Assembly: GCA_017849575.1 (NCBI GenBank)
Contig: JAFIGV010000015.1
Location: 371,322 to 435,321, forward strand
Direction: 5' to 3'
DNA: 64,000 bases
Origin: Flavipsychrobacter sp.
Lineage (GTDB): Bacteria; Bacteroidota; Bacteroidia; Chitinophagales; Chitinophagaceae
Shown here: piece by piece, positions 41,178 to 50,207 of the stretch
How positions within the stretch are numbered: position 1 is the stretch's first letter
Layout of the letters: each line of letters opens with the position of its first letter
Notes under the pieces: model-generated
Seen by the model: the letters and a program-made list of their open reading frames with translations, nothing else
Told to the model about the DNA's origin: nothing
Databases searched by the model: none
Translations under genes and position numbers: made by a program

Positions 41178-41972
41178 TCAGCGGCGATGTTTTAGTTGTT
41201 CGGCGAACACGAGGTCTTCTGCCACCGAGCTTTTCTCCAGAGTTTCAATGATCACTTCGCGCAGTTGGGCTTCTTTTACATAAGGGGCAAGAAAAGACTT
41301 GTAATTACCGGAACGGTGAACCCCTAAGGCCACCACGGCATAACCCTTTATGGATACATCCCAGTCCTTCAGCGCTTCGGCAATAAGCTCATCCACTTTT
41401 GGATCGGGGTCGAAACGTGCAAGGATCTGCAGGGCAAAAACCTTTGCCTTTAAACGGCGGTCATGTACCCGGGCGTAAGCGGTTTTAATGATACTTTTTT
41501 CGTCCATTGCAAGGTAGGTACCGATCAAAGGATGGGTGGCAAAATCTTCGCAATCCACCAGAAAATCGAAAGTTATTGTGGTCTGCTTCGGCATGAGTTT
41601 CATCACAGATCCGGCATTCAGAGTGCGCAGAAATTTGTTGTCTTCGGTCTTCATCCGTTCCAGCAGCAAAGCATTGTACGAAGCATCCTTAAGTGAAGCA
41701 AGCAGACGGTAAGCAATACCTTTCTGATAATAATTAACAGAATGAAGGAGGTTGCTGATAGAGGTGCTATAGACCTTATAAGCCTTAAATGCCGAAAAGT
41801 CAACCGGCACCGATTCCAGCGAATCGAGTATATGGTAGAATTGAAGAAAATCTTTTTCCGAAAAGCTTCTTTTCAGACAATCTTTAAATTCTTTTTCGAG
41901 GATATAAGGCACCTGCGCCTGGCTTCCTGCAGATATCAGGAACAGTAAAAAAGATAATAAAAAGGTTTTCAT
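41178..41972 (-). CDS. exported HEAT-repeat-like protein, function unknown
   Basis: A 264-residue exported protein with signal peptide MKTFLLSFLLFLISAGSQAQ at the ATG at 41972 (the frame runs 34 codons further up without a credible start). The mature part is all-helical, with paired helices typical of HEAT-like repeats, for example AYARVHDRRLKAKVFALQIL, DPKVDELIAEALKDWD and VSIKGYAVVALGVHRSG. It is probably a scaffold or binding protein in the periplasm. It is convergent with the NatAB-like permease gene and downstream of sucC and its terminator. Confidence 0.7.
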   Translation of the reverse strand: MKTFLLSFLLFLISAGSQAQVPYILEKEFKDCLKRSFSEKDFLQFYHILDSLESVPVDFSAFKAYKVYSTSISNLLHSVNYYQKGIAYRLLASLKDASYNALLLERMKTEDNKFLRTLNAGSVMKLMPKQTTITFDFLVDCEDFATHPLIGTYLAMDEKSIIKTAYARVHDRRLKAKVFALQILARFDPDPKVDELIAEALKDWDVSIKGYAVVALGVHRSGNYKSFLAPYVKEAQLREVIIETLEKSSVAEDLVFAEQLKHRR

Positions 41973-42015
41973 GGTCACCTTTCCGAAACACGTTGCCATC
42001 CTCGCTAAAATAAAC

Positions 42016-42045
42016 AAAAAAGCCACTTCCCGGGAAGTGGCTTTT
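42016..42045 (-). terminator. intrinsic terminator of sucC
   Basis: A near-perfect palindrome AAAAGCCACTTCC-CGGGAAGTGGCTTTT with A/T tails, 22 bases after the sucC stop. It could act on both strands. Confidence 0.85.
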
Positions 42046-42066
42046 ACTAAAATGCAGATAAAAATA

Positions 42067-43284
42067 TCAGGCACTCACGGCTTTCTGAACCAGTTCGGCA
42101 GCTTCGCTTAGCAAAATGGCCGACTGTACTTTAAGCCCGCTTTCTTCGATTAGTTTCTTCGCTTCTGCAGCGTTAGTGCCCTGCAGCCTTACGATGATCG
42201 GTATGTTGATGTTGCCGAGTTTATTGTACGCCTCGATAACGCCTGCAGCCACACGGTCGCAGCGCACAATGCCACCGAAGATATTGATAAGGATCGCCTT
42301 TACGTTAGGATCTTTCAGTATGATGCGGAACCCGGCCTCTACTGTTTGCGCATTGGCGGTTCCACCTACATCAAGGAAGTTAGCAGGTTCTCCCCCGGCA
42401 AGTTTGATCATGTCCATCGTTGCCATAGCCAGTCCGGCACCATTCACCATGCAGCCCACATTACCATCGAGCTTTACATAGTTAAGGTTATGTTCGCCAG
42501 CCTCTACTTCAGTTGGGTCTTCCTCACTCTTGTCGCGCATATCCGCCAGGTCAGCATGACGGATCAGTGCGTTGTCGTCAAGGTTCATTTTGCAATCTAC
42601 CGCTACGATTTTGTCGTCTGCAGTTTTGAACAGCGGATTGATTTCGAGCATAGAACAATCCAGACCTACGTAGGCATTGTATAGGTGGGTTACAAATTTC
42701 ACCATGTTCTTGAATGCATCACCACTCAGCCCAAAGTTGAACGCAATTTTTCTGGCCTGAAAAGCCTGCAGCGGCATGTTGGGGTGCACCCACTCCTTAA
42801 ATATTTTCTCAGGGGTATGATGTGCCACTTCTTCGATGTCCATGCCTCCCTCTGTTGAGTACATGATCACGTTTTGCTTTTTGGCACGGTCAAGTAGTAT
42901 AGAGAGATAAAATTCTTTGCGCTCTGCGGGGCCATCATAGTACATGTCCTGAGCCACCAAAATTTTATGCACCACTTTTCCTGCGGCGCCGGTCTGTAGG
43001 GTTACCAGAGTATTTCCCAAAATATTCTTTGCAACTGTTTCAACGTCCTCTGCACTTTTAACCACTTTCACACCGTTTTGTTCCGGTACTTCTTTCATTG
43101 TACCTTTTCCGCGGCCACCTGCATGTATCTGTGCTTTTACGACGGCGAATTTTGTTCCATTATCAACGGCCATTTGCTTGTAAGCAGCTATTGCACCATC
43201 AACGTTATCAACGGCAATACCGCCTTGTGTAGGTACGTTATATCGCTTCAGTAATTCCTTGGCCTGGTACTCGTGCAGATTCAT
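42067..43284 (-). CDS. sucC: succinate-CoA ligase, ADP-forming, beta subunit
   Basis: A 405-residue TCA-cycle enzyme subunit. The N-terminal ATP-grasp domain starts MNLHEYQAKELLKRYNVPTQ, with KAQIHAGGRGKG (about residue 50) and a nucleotide-binding VDCKMNLDDNA region (about 230). The C-terminal CoA-ligase part has NFLDVGGTANAQTVEAGFRI and ILINIFGGIVRCD (about 345). sucD (alpha) is not adjacent, as in many Bacteroidota. A TATCTTCG box, close to TAnnTTTG, lies upstream and a good terminator follows. Confidence 0.97.
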   Translation of the reverse strand: MNLHEYQAKELLKRYNVPTQGGIAVDNVDGAIAAYKQMAVDNGTKFAVVKAQIHAGGRGKGTMKEVPEQNGVKVVKSAEDVETVAKNILGNTLVTLQTGAAGKVVHKILVAQDMYYDGPAERKEFYLSILLDRAKKQNVIMYSTEGGMDIEEVAHHTPEKIFKEWVHPNMPLQAFQARKIAFNFGLSGDAFKNMVKFVTHLYNAYVGLDCSMLEINPLFKTADDKIVAVDCKMNLDDNALIRHADLADMRDKSEEDPTEVEAGEHNLNYVKLDGNVGCMVNGAGLAMATMDMIKLAGGEPANFLDVGGTANAQTVEAGFRIILKDPNVKAILINIFGGIVRCDRVAAGVIEAYNKLGNINIPIIVRLQGTNAAEAKKLIEESGLKVQSAILLSEAAELVQKAVSA

Positions 43285-43349
43285 GTTTTCAAAAAATTTG
43301 GGCGAAGATAGCTAAATGAACTAAAAATGTATAATTGCCCGAGGAGGCT

Positions 43350-46300
43350 CTATTCCTCCTCTGCGGCTTCTTCGTAATAGGCTTCCAGGTACTTGTCGAA
43401 TTGTTCATCTTCCTTTTCCCGGTCGTAATCTTCCGACCAGCAGACCGACAAAATATAGGGCGATGGTCTTAGATTTTTCCCTTCGGGATCATATCCTCCT
43501 ACAAAAGCAAGATGGCTCTGCGCTGTGTCCGCGGCATCAGTGATACGAAACAAATAGAAGCGATAGTTGGTATCTGTTACTTTTGCGGTCTTCTCCCTCA
43601 GAAACTCAATATTCGGATCTGTATCGAAATACTCCCACAAATTGTTGTAAAGCTCAGATTCAGCCAATTTTTGAGCTGTGAGCTGATCTCCGGGAAACAA
43701 GTCCAGCTTATTTCTTTCCTTAAGATCGTCGTACAAAGCGGAACGCATGCGTTTGTTTTCTGCCAGTGCCTTCCATACTTCTTCCGGAATGGTCTGCTGC
43801 AGGTCCAGCAAAATCAAAGCTGTCTGATTCTTATAATAGAGATCTGCTGCGTTCAGAAATTTTCGAAGCGCAAGGTTGGCGTTTTCGGTTTTGCATTGTT
43901 CCAGCAGATGGATGAGCTTGCCGTATCCGTAAGAGGCATCACTGTCGCTGGAAATTATGCTTTCATGTCTTTGGGTGAGCTGAATGAGTCCGGCCTCCAG
44001 ACGTTTCAGGTCCTGCTGCTCGATATATCCACTGTCATACAGTTTGCTGATGAGTACCACGGCTATCAATCCACAAGTGCTGTCTGTAATCAGCGAAGAA
44101 AGCTGCGGATAGATGCCTGACAAGACCTCAAGGCTATCCATCATACTGTCCATAAAATAGAAGTCGCGCTCCGAAATTGGGGTGGCCTGCGGCAGCATTT
44201 CTGTGATGGCGGCATAGCTTTCTTTCGACTTGATTTTGGGAAGTGTGTACAGTGCAACAGATCTCTGCCAGGAATTTTCAGTGTTCAGCTTATCGTATTG
44301 TTTTTTAATCCAGTTTAACAAACCTGCATGATCCAGTTTTGCAAGTTGATCTCCTATTTGTCGGTTGATATAGGTTTCGTCATAACTTAAATGCGATGGA
44401 TATCTTACGAAGAGTGCGTTCCGTAGCAGGCCTGTTTCACGGGTGGTAAATGTGGCAGAGGGTAATGCCTCATAAGCCTGTTGTTGCCGCACAGAGTCCT
44501 CGCTCTGCAACGCGTCAATCAGAAGTTTTGCCTTGTTTTTTGTGATGGAAAAGTCTGTAGTTCCCTTCGCCTGAAAGGTGCTATAGAACTGGTCTGCATT
44601 GGTACAGGTAAGGGCTTCCCGGTCAGCAGTCGCAGAAAGTGTGAACATCCGGTCTCCATGCAACAACATGCGTACACGGTAGAATGTGCCTTTATTTTTG
44701 TTTTGAATGATTATTTCTCTGCCTTCATCATTGTCGTTCATCGTAGCATACTCAGCCAGCACGGTATCCGGATCGTCCACGATACTCGCTAATTTCTTTC
44801 CCAGAAATTCCTGCTTGTCTGCAGTCCAGGTGTAAGGGTTTAGCGTATCGGCGATCACATAATAGGAAGTGGCTGACAGACTATCAAAGATGACGGTGTG
44901 TTTCCTGCCACTTGCCGGAGATGTGACATAGAAAAATGGCTGCGGAGTGAGGGCGGTAAAACGATCTGATGAGTCGGTTGCTCTGTAGTAGGTGGCTGCT
45001 TTGTAAGGCAAGACTCTTAGTGATGAAAATACTTTTCGAAGTGCGGGCGAAGCGGATGAAGACGGCGGTGCCACAACCGTTACAGTTACTGATTTATTAC
45101 CTCGTATATAGCTAAGGAAGTTCACGTCAAAGTTGTTGATTGTTCCGGTACCCTTCAATGCCCGATAGCTAAAAAGCATGGTGTCTTTAAATTCAAATGC
45201 GCCTTTTTGCTCCATGGCCTGCCTTATGTCGGCAAAATGGCTACTGTCGTCGGCCACATAACTGCCAGCGGTCGTTTGCCGGGCCGATATCATGATGTAG
45301 GCACTTAATTTCTGGTCGGCAGCGCTGAAGAAATCATAAGTCCAGCTTGGGTCCTGGCCGGCTTGTTTTCGCAATTGTTCGTTCCGCTCTAATCGGCTGG
45401 GCGTTATCAATGAAAAGCCCCAGGTGCTGTCAGAAAAGATATAATCATGATCGCCAGAGACTGTCGGCTCCAGAAACTGAAGACTTTTGAAAAATTGATC
45501 GGCTGCCGGGGTGTGCAACACTTCTTTCTTAAATCCATAGACCCACTGCAGGTAGAAGATGTTGTTGCGGTAAAAAATATGAATTCGGGCCACAATGTTG
45601 TCTCGATTGCCTTCAAAACTCCAACCCGGTACGCCATCTTTGAGGAATTGTCGTTCGGATCTTATCTTCCCATGTCCAAAATATTGTTCTGCGATCGCTT
45701 TCGCGCGTTGCTGCCGGTCGGCGCTATCTACTCGGTCGTAGGAGGTAGTGATACAATAGGCTGCCATGTTCGATAGGTCAAACAACAGCTTCATTTCCTG
45801 CAGGCCATATAAATTCATCGTGGCAGGCTCGCCCGGCATGCTGACCACGTATTCTTCACCTTTGTTTGTCACATTACGCCAGGCTACCGGCACTTCTGCT
45901 ACAACATATTTATCTGCGTGTGTCTTCTTGCTGCACAACACCGGTTCTACCGAAAATCCCCTTTGCCTGAGCAACTCGATGACGCCGTCTTTACCCGGCA
46001 AGTGCAGGGTGCCTACCGCAAAGAACATGCTTCTATAGTTCATGAGGCTGTCCATGCGTTGGGTCATCTTCAGATTTCTCCGGGTCAAAAATCTGTCTCT
46101 GGCACTGGAATCCATGTGCTCCAGGAGCTTTTGTATGCTGTCCATATCCTGTTTGCAGTAAAGGTTCACCAAGTCTTCCAGGCCGAATGTTTTTTCATCA
46201 ACGGTCATCAACATGACGTCAGACGATTCAAGCAGGCTTACCTGATCGGCAGCATCTTCAATTCCTCCAAGCCATTTGCCTTGCTTTTTAGCCAGTGTGT

Positions 46301-46763
46301 ACAGGTAGCCATCTACAAAGGTGGGCATGCCGCCTTTTTGTATATAGTCCTGCATCCAGCGGTTTTTCTCCATCGCGAGATCGTCCGTGGTAATGTCGTC
46401 GATATCTTTATCAAATTTCTTTTTCAGCTTTCCCTCAAGTTTGCTGAGCATTTTTTTATCGAGGATATCTGTCAGTTTTTTACCCTGATCTTTGTTGAGT
46501 TGATAGTTTTCTAAATAATAAGCGAGTGCCTCGTTCATATCCAGCTCCAACGCAAGTCCCTCAGTTTTTTGGATGGCAGCATATACGGAGTCGTCGAAGT
46601 TGAAAACACGTTTGTCTGTGATGTGGATTGTGCCATACAGATAAGACGGTCGCTCGTGTCCTTTTCCCGTTATTTTCCAAAGCAGCGAGGATTTTTGCTG
46701 GGCCACCGTAGCGGCAGGGATGCTCAATAGCACTCCGAGTGATAGAAGTATGGTTTTGATCAT
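43350..46763 (-). CDS. large exported TraB/GumN-domain fusion protein
   Basis: A 1137-residue exported protein. It begins with a signal peptide (MIKTILLSLGVLLSIPAATVAQ) and a TraB/GumN domain (about residues 25-285): SYLYGTIHITDKRVF with the GTxH motif, GLALELDMNE, and the second motif FFAVGTLHLPGKDGVIELLRQRGF. Single-domain TraB/GumN proteins are about 300 residues long. The extra 850 residues hold about three repeats that look like PsbP/DcrB-type modules (about 300-440, 445-600 and 620-755, each closing in a F(K/Y)S(L/T)(Q/R/F) strand) and a helical C-terminus (about 770-1137). TraB proteins are metal-dependent peptidase-like folds. What this long form does is unknown. Confidence 0.8.
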   Translation of the reverse strand: MIKTILLSLGVLLSIPAATVAQQKSSLLWKITGKGHERPSYLYGTIHITDKRVFNFDDSVYAAIQKTEGLALELDMNEALAYYLENYQLNKDQGKKLTDILDKKMLSKLEGKLKKKFDKDIDDITTDDLAMEKNRWMQDYIQKGGMPTFVDGYLYTLAKKQGKWLGGIEDAADQVSLLESSDVMLMTVDEKTFGLEDLVNLYCKQDMDSIQKLLEHMDSSARDRFLTRRNLKMTQRMDSLMNYRSMFFAVGTLHLPGKDGVIELLRQRGFSVEPVLCSKKTHADKYVVAEVPVAWRNVTNKGEEYVVSMPGEPATMNLYGLQEMKLLFDLSNMAAYCITTSYDRVDSADRQQRAKAIAEQYFGHGKIRSERQFLKDGVPGWSFEGNRDNIVARIHIFYRNNIFYLQWVYGFKKEVLHTPAADQFFKSLQFLEPTVSGDHDYIFSDSTWGFSLITPSRLERNEQLRKQAGQDPSWTYDFFSAADQKLSAYIMISARQTTAGSYVADDSSHFADIRQAMEQKGAFEFKDTMLFSYRALKGTGTINNFDVNFLSYIRGNKSVTVTVVAPPSSSASPALRKVFSSLRVLPYKAATYYRATDSSDRFTALTPQPFFYVTSPASGRKHTVIFDSLSATSYYVIADTLNPYTWTADKQEFLGKKLASIVDDPDTVLAEYATMNDNDEGREIIIQNKNKGTFYRVRMLLHGDRMFTLSATADREALTCTNADQFYSTFQAKGTTDFSITKNKAKLLIDALQSEDSVRQQQAYEALPSATFTTRETGLLRNALFVRYPSHLSYDETYINRQIGDQLAKLDHAGLLNWIKKQYDKLNTENSWQRSVALYTLPKIKSKESYAAITEMLPQATPISERDFYFMDSMMDSLEVLSGIYPQLSSLITDSTCGLIAVVLISKLYDSGYIEQQDLKRLEAGLIQLTQRHESIISSDSDASYGYGKLIHLLEQCKTENANLALRKFLNAADLYYKNQTALILLDLQQTIPEEVWKALAENKRMRSALYDDLKERNKLDLFPGDQLTAQKLAESELYNNLWEYFDTDPNIEFLREKTAKVTDTNYRFYLFRITDAADTAQSHLAFVGGYDPEGKNLRPSPYILSVCWSEDYDREKEDEQFDKYLEAYYEEAAEEE

Positions 46764-46874
46764 GATTGATAAATGTGGTGACCGTTAAGCATCTGCACCA
46801 CTCAGTTTGGTCCGCGAAAGATAGTTCTTCCCCGATGAAAAGCCTTATACCCAACAAGTTGAGCGCTGATGATT

Positions 46875-47501
46875 TTATTCTGAGTGGGACCGGCCAAAGT
46901 TTTTCTCGCCGGCTTTTATGGCTATGGCAAGGTTGTTCACCATGGGTGGAATGGGGCAGTTATACCCTTCGGCATATGCGCAGTAAGGGTTGTAACACTT
47001 ATTGAAGTCAAGAACAAGTTTGTCGCCATCAATGTCCTGAAGGTTTAGGTCAAGATATCGTCCTCCTCCGTAGGTTGTTTCGTAGTTGGTCAGGTCCTTG
47101 AAGGGCAGAAAAAGATAGTCTTTCAGGGCGGCTGCCTGTGCCGGGTCTGCGCTTTGATATATTTCCAGTTGCAGCGGCATGCCGCCGATCGAAAAGCTCA
47201 GTATGCCGTATTTTCTGAATCTTTTGGTTTTGCCACTATGGGTGGGCATGGAAAACGGCTGCGCTTCGGGTGTTCGACGGATGGACGCCATCACACAATA
47301 CTTTTTATCTGGCGGAAAAAAGCGCAGAAAGCTGGTGTCGCTTGCTTTCAGCGGGCTGCGTTCTTCTTTCAAAAAATCATCCCGGTAGTTGCGTCGAAAT
47401 TGTTGAATGGTATCGCTGTAGCTTTGGCCTTGTACAGAACCTATGGTAAATATTCCGAACGACAGTAGTACGAGGGACTTAATATTGGCCGTGTGTTTCA
47501 T
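46875..47501 (-). CDS. DUF1684 exported protein
   Basis: A 208-residue exported protein with a signal peptide ending near SVQGQ (residue 26). The mature part matches DUF1684: FRRNYRDDFLKEERSPL, FFPPDKKYCVMASIRR, FLPFKDLTNYETTYGGGRYL (about residue 140) and DFNKCYNPYCAYAEGYNCPI near the end, with conserved cysteines. The function is unknown. The ATG is three bases after the acyl-CoA dehydrogenase stop (TAAAAAATG), so the two are probably one operon. Confidence 0.88.
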   Translation of the reverse strand: MKHTANIKSLVLLSFGIFTIGSVQGQSYSDTIQQFRRNYRDDFLKEERSPLKASDTSFLRFFPPDKKYCVMASIRRTPEAQPFSMPTHSGKTKRFRKYGILSFSIGGMPLQLEIYQSADPAQAAALKDYLFLPFKDLTNYETTYGGGRYLDLNLQDIDGDKLVLDFNKCYNPYCAYAEGYNCPIPPMVNNLAIAIKAGEKNFGRSHSE

Positions 47502-47504
47502 TTT

Positions 47505-49283
47505 TTAAAAGCAATATTTTCCCCGGGCAGTCAACTCTCTGGCTATTGCACGCCGTGCATTCTTTGTATTGAAGGGTTGTGTTTTTGTGTAGCGTTTCAG
47601 TCCCATCAGCATCATTCTTTGCTCATCTCCTTCTGCAAAAGCATTGATCGCGTTTTTGCCGGCATGGTTGATACGGTCTGCCGCATCAGCAATAAAAGTC
47701 CGGGTAGCTAATAATGCCAGCTCCGTTTTGTCTGCACCCCGTTCGCTCATCTTGATACTCCGAAGTAAGACAGACTCGGCCTGAAACATGTCACTGAGCA
47801 TGTCGGCGAGGTTCATCAGTATTTCCTGCTCCTGTTCTATTTTCATCATCAGCTTCTGCACTGCTGCACCTGCGATCATGAGAATAGCCTTTTTGAACTG
47901 GGAAACAGCTTTTTGTTCCTCGGCGAAGGCGGTTTCATCGCTTTCAAAATCCGGTATGCTCATTAGCTCACGGCTTACAGCCATGGCCGGTGTCATCAGG
48001 TCTATGCGTCCTTTCATGGCACGTTTCAGATACATATCCAGCGTAAGCAGCCGGTTGATTTCATTGGTGCCTTCAAAAATCCGGTTGATCCGGCTGTCGC
48101 GGTAGGCCCGGGAAATATTATAGTCGTCCATGTAACCATTGCCGCCATGTATTTGTACGCCTTCATCTACCACATAGTCCAGGCATTCGGACCCGATTAC
48201 CTTGAGCAGTGCACATTCTATCGCAAATTCTTCCGCTGCCCCGAGCAGTGTTTCGTTGCCGGGCTTACCGGCTTCATGAAGTTGTTTCTCTTTTTCATCT
48301 ATCCAGGAAGCGGTTCTGTATAACACACTTTCTGTAGCAAATATGCGAATGGCCATTTCCGCCAGTTTGTGCTGTATTGCGCCAAACTCCGCAATTGGCG
48401 TCTGAAATTGTTCGCGGTTTTTTGCATAGGCGATGGTGGTGCTTAGGGCGCGTTTGGCTCCACCCAGGGCCGCAGCACATAGTTTCAGCCTGCCAATGTT
48501 CAGAATGTTGAAGGCTATGATATGCCCCCTGCCCACAGAGCCCAGCAAATTATCTACGGGTATCGTGCAGTCTTCGAAAAAAACCTGCCGGGTGCTTGAT
48601 CCTTTGATGCCCATTTTATGTTCCTCTTCACCGAGGCTCAGGCCGGGTGTTCCCTTTTCAACGATAAAAGCAGTAAACTTATCTCCATCAAGCTTGGCAA
48701 ATACAGTAAAGATGTCTGCAAAGCCAGCATTGGTGATCCATATCTTTTGTCCATTGAGGATGTAGTGTTTGCCATCCTCACTGAGTTTAGCAGTGGTTTT
48801 AGCCGCCAGTGCATCAGAGCCCGATCCTGGTTCTGTCAAAGCATAGGCAGCCTTCATAGCCCCGCTGGCCAGCATGGGTATGTACTTGCTTTTTTGTTCT
48901 TCCGTTCCGAAGTAGAGTATGGGCAGCGATCCAATGCCATTGTGCGCCGCCATGGCAACGGCAAAGGAATGGCCGCCACCGAGGCGTTCGTTGATGAGGG
49001 TGGCAGTGACAAAATCTTTTCCGAGGCCGCCGTAAGCTTCGGGAAAGGCGGCACCCAGCAGACCCAGTTCTCCGGCTTTATCCAGCAGAGAGGGCATTAG
49101 TCCCTCTTTCTGATGGTCAATTTCCTGCAGGTGGGGTAACACTTCTTTATCGAGAAATTCATCGCACATCTGCTCGATCATTCTTTGTTCTTCTGTGAAG
49201 TCCTCTGGCGTAAAACTGTGTTCGGCAGCAGATGCATGGATAAGAAATCCGCCGCCCAGTAATTCCTTGTTCATTTGAGCCAT
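47505..49283 (-). CDS. acyl-CoA dehydrogenase (long-chain/ACAD9-like)
   Basis: A 592-residue flavoenzyme that oxidises acyl-CoA in fatty acid beta-oxidation. The usual ~380-residue core is followed by a C-terminal domain of about 150 residues, as in very-long-chain ACADs. Core motifs are YALTEPGSGSDALAAKTTA (about residue 155), IWITNAGFADIFTVFAKL, KMGIKGSSTRQVFFEDC, and AIECALLKVIGSECLDYVVDEGVQIHGGNGYMDDY with the RDSRINRIFEGTNEINR signature (about 400). The catalytic glutamate is expected in this part. It is divergent from the hydrolase gene and in an operon with the DUF1684 gene. Confidence 0.93.
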   Translation of the reverse strand: MAQMNKELLGGGFLIHASAAEHSFTPEDFTEEQRMIEQMCDEFLDKEVLPHLQEIDHQKEGLMPSLLDKAGELGLLGAAFPEAYGGLGKDFVTATLINERLGGGHSFAVAMAAHNGIGSLPILYFGTEEQKSKYIPMLASGAMKAAYALTEPGSGSDALAAKTTAKLSEDGKHYILNGQKIWITNAGFADIFTVFAKLDGDKFTAFIVEKGTPGLSLGEEEHKMGIKGSSTRQVFFEDCTIPVDNLLGSVGRGHIIAFNILNIGRLKLCAAALGGAKRALSTTIAYAKNREQFQTPIAEFGAIQHKLAEMAIRIFATESVLYRTASWIDEKEKQLHEAGKPGNETLLGAAEEFAIECALLKVIGSECLDYVVDEGVQIHGGNGYMDDYNISRAYRDSRINRIFEGTNEINRLLTLDMYLKRAMKGRIDLMTPAMAVSRELMSIPDFESDETAFAEEQKAVSQFKKAILMIAGAAVQKLMMKIEQEQEILMNLADMLSDMFQAESVLLRSIKMSERGADKTELALLATRTFIADAADRINHAGKNAINAFAEGDEQRMMLMGLKRYTKTQPFNTKNARRAIARELTARGKYCF

Positions 49284-49345
49284 AACCTTGATTTTACCAC
49301 AATAAATCTACTTAAAAATTGTCCTTTCCGATCGTTAAATTGTCA

Positions 49346-49378
49346 TTGTAGAAAGCGTAAATTGTTTTTATACTTTTG
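49346..49378 (+). promoter_or_regulatory. Bacteroidota-type promoter abutting the hydrolase gene
   Basis: TTG (49346-49348), 22 bases, TACTTTTG (49371-49378), ending only seven bases before the ATG at 49386. Confidence 0.65.
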
Positions 49379-49385
49379 GCCGCTC

Positions 49386-50207
49386 ATGATGGAACAGTCG
49401 GGCTTTGTCAAATTGTCTTCGGGTAGTCTTCACTATTTAAAATGGGGGGGTGGTGCTTCTCTGCTGCTCTGTTTTCATGGGTATGGCCACAGTGCCACAG
49501 TTTTTAAAAATCTGGGCGTCCTTTTGCAGAACGATTTTACAATTGTGAGTGTCGATCTTCCGCATCATGGCCGCAGCGCCTGGACCGAGGGGCAGTCGTT
49601 CACCAAAGAGGATATCTCGGAGTTGATAAAAGATATCATGTCTGCCGGCGGTTTCCATCGTGTGTCGTTGCTGGGGTACAGTCTCGGCGGCAGGGTGTGC
49701 CTTTCGGTTGTCGGGTTGCACCCGGAGATGATTGATCGACTGGTACTCATTGCTGCTGATGGTCTTGTGTTCGATCCGCTATACTTCTTTGTTACCCGAA
49801 CAAAGCTGGGCAAGGGTTTGTTTCTGCATTTTTTAAAAGATCCATCACGGTATCTGCGTCTTTTATCCCCACTCCGGAAAGCAAAACTGATTGATGAATC
49901 CCGCTACAAGTTTGTAAGCCGAAGTCTGGAAACTCCGGCGCACCGGGCACTATTAAGACAGGTATGGACAGATATGGACAGGGTGGTAAGCCGCAGTGAA
50001 AAGATAAGGGATACGATACGTGAATGGGGTATTAGTACCGATATTTTCATGGGCCGCTACGACCGCGTCATTCCGTTGAAGTATGGACGCCGATTTGCAC
50101 AATCGCTTCCCATGGCGCGCCTGCATGTCCTTGACCGGGGACATGCTTTGCTTGACGGTCATACGCTGTCTCTTGTAGCTCAATGCCTCACCCATTCCGC
50201 ATGTTGA
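49386..50207 (+). CDS. alpha/beta hydrolase
   Basis: A 273-residue alpha/beta-hydrolase of the MhpC/BioH type. The oxyanion region is LLLCFHGYGHSATVF (about residue 22), the nucleophile elbow is SLLGYSLGGRVCLS (Ser about residue 93), the acid is in DIFMGRYDRVIPL, and the histidine is in VLDRGHALLDGH near the end. The substrate is unknown. Start codons at 49386 and 49389 are adjacent. The longer frame from 49275 is rejected because a full promoter match lies inside it. The glycosyltransferase gene overlaps its end, so the two form an operon. Confidence 0.9.
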   Translation: MMEQSGFVKLSSGSLHYLKWGGGASLLLCFHGYGHSATVFKNLGVLLQNDFTIVSVDLPHHGRSAWTEGQSFTKEDISELIKDIMSAGGFHRVSLLGYSLGGRVCLSVVGLHPEMIDRLVLIAADGLVFDPLYFFVTRTKLGKGLFLHFLKDPSRYLRLLSPLRKAKLIDESRYKFVSRSLETPAHRALLRQVWTDMDRVVSRSEKIRDTIREWGISTDIFMGRYDRVIPLKYGRRFAQSLPMARLHVLDRGHALLDGHTLSLVAQCLTHSAC

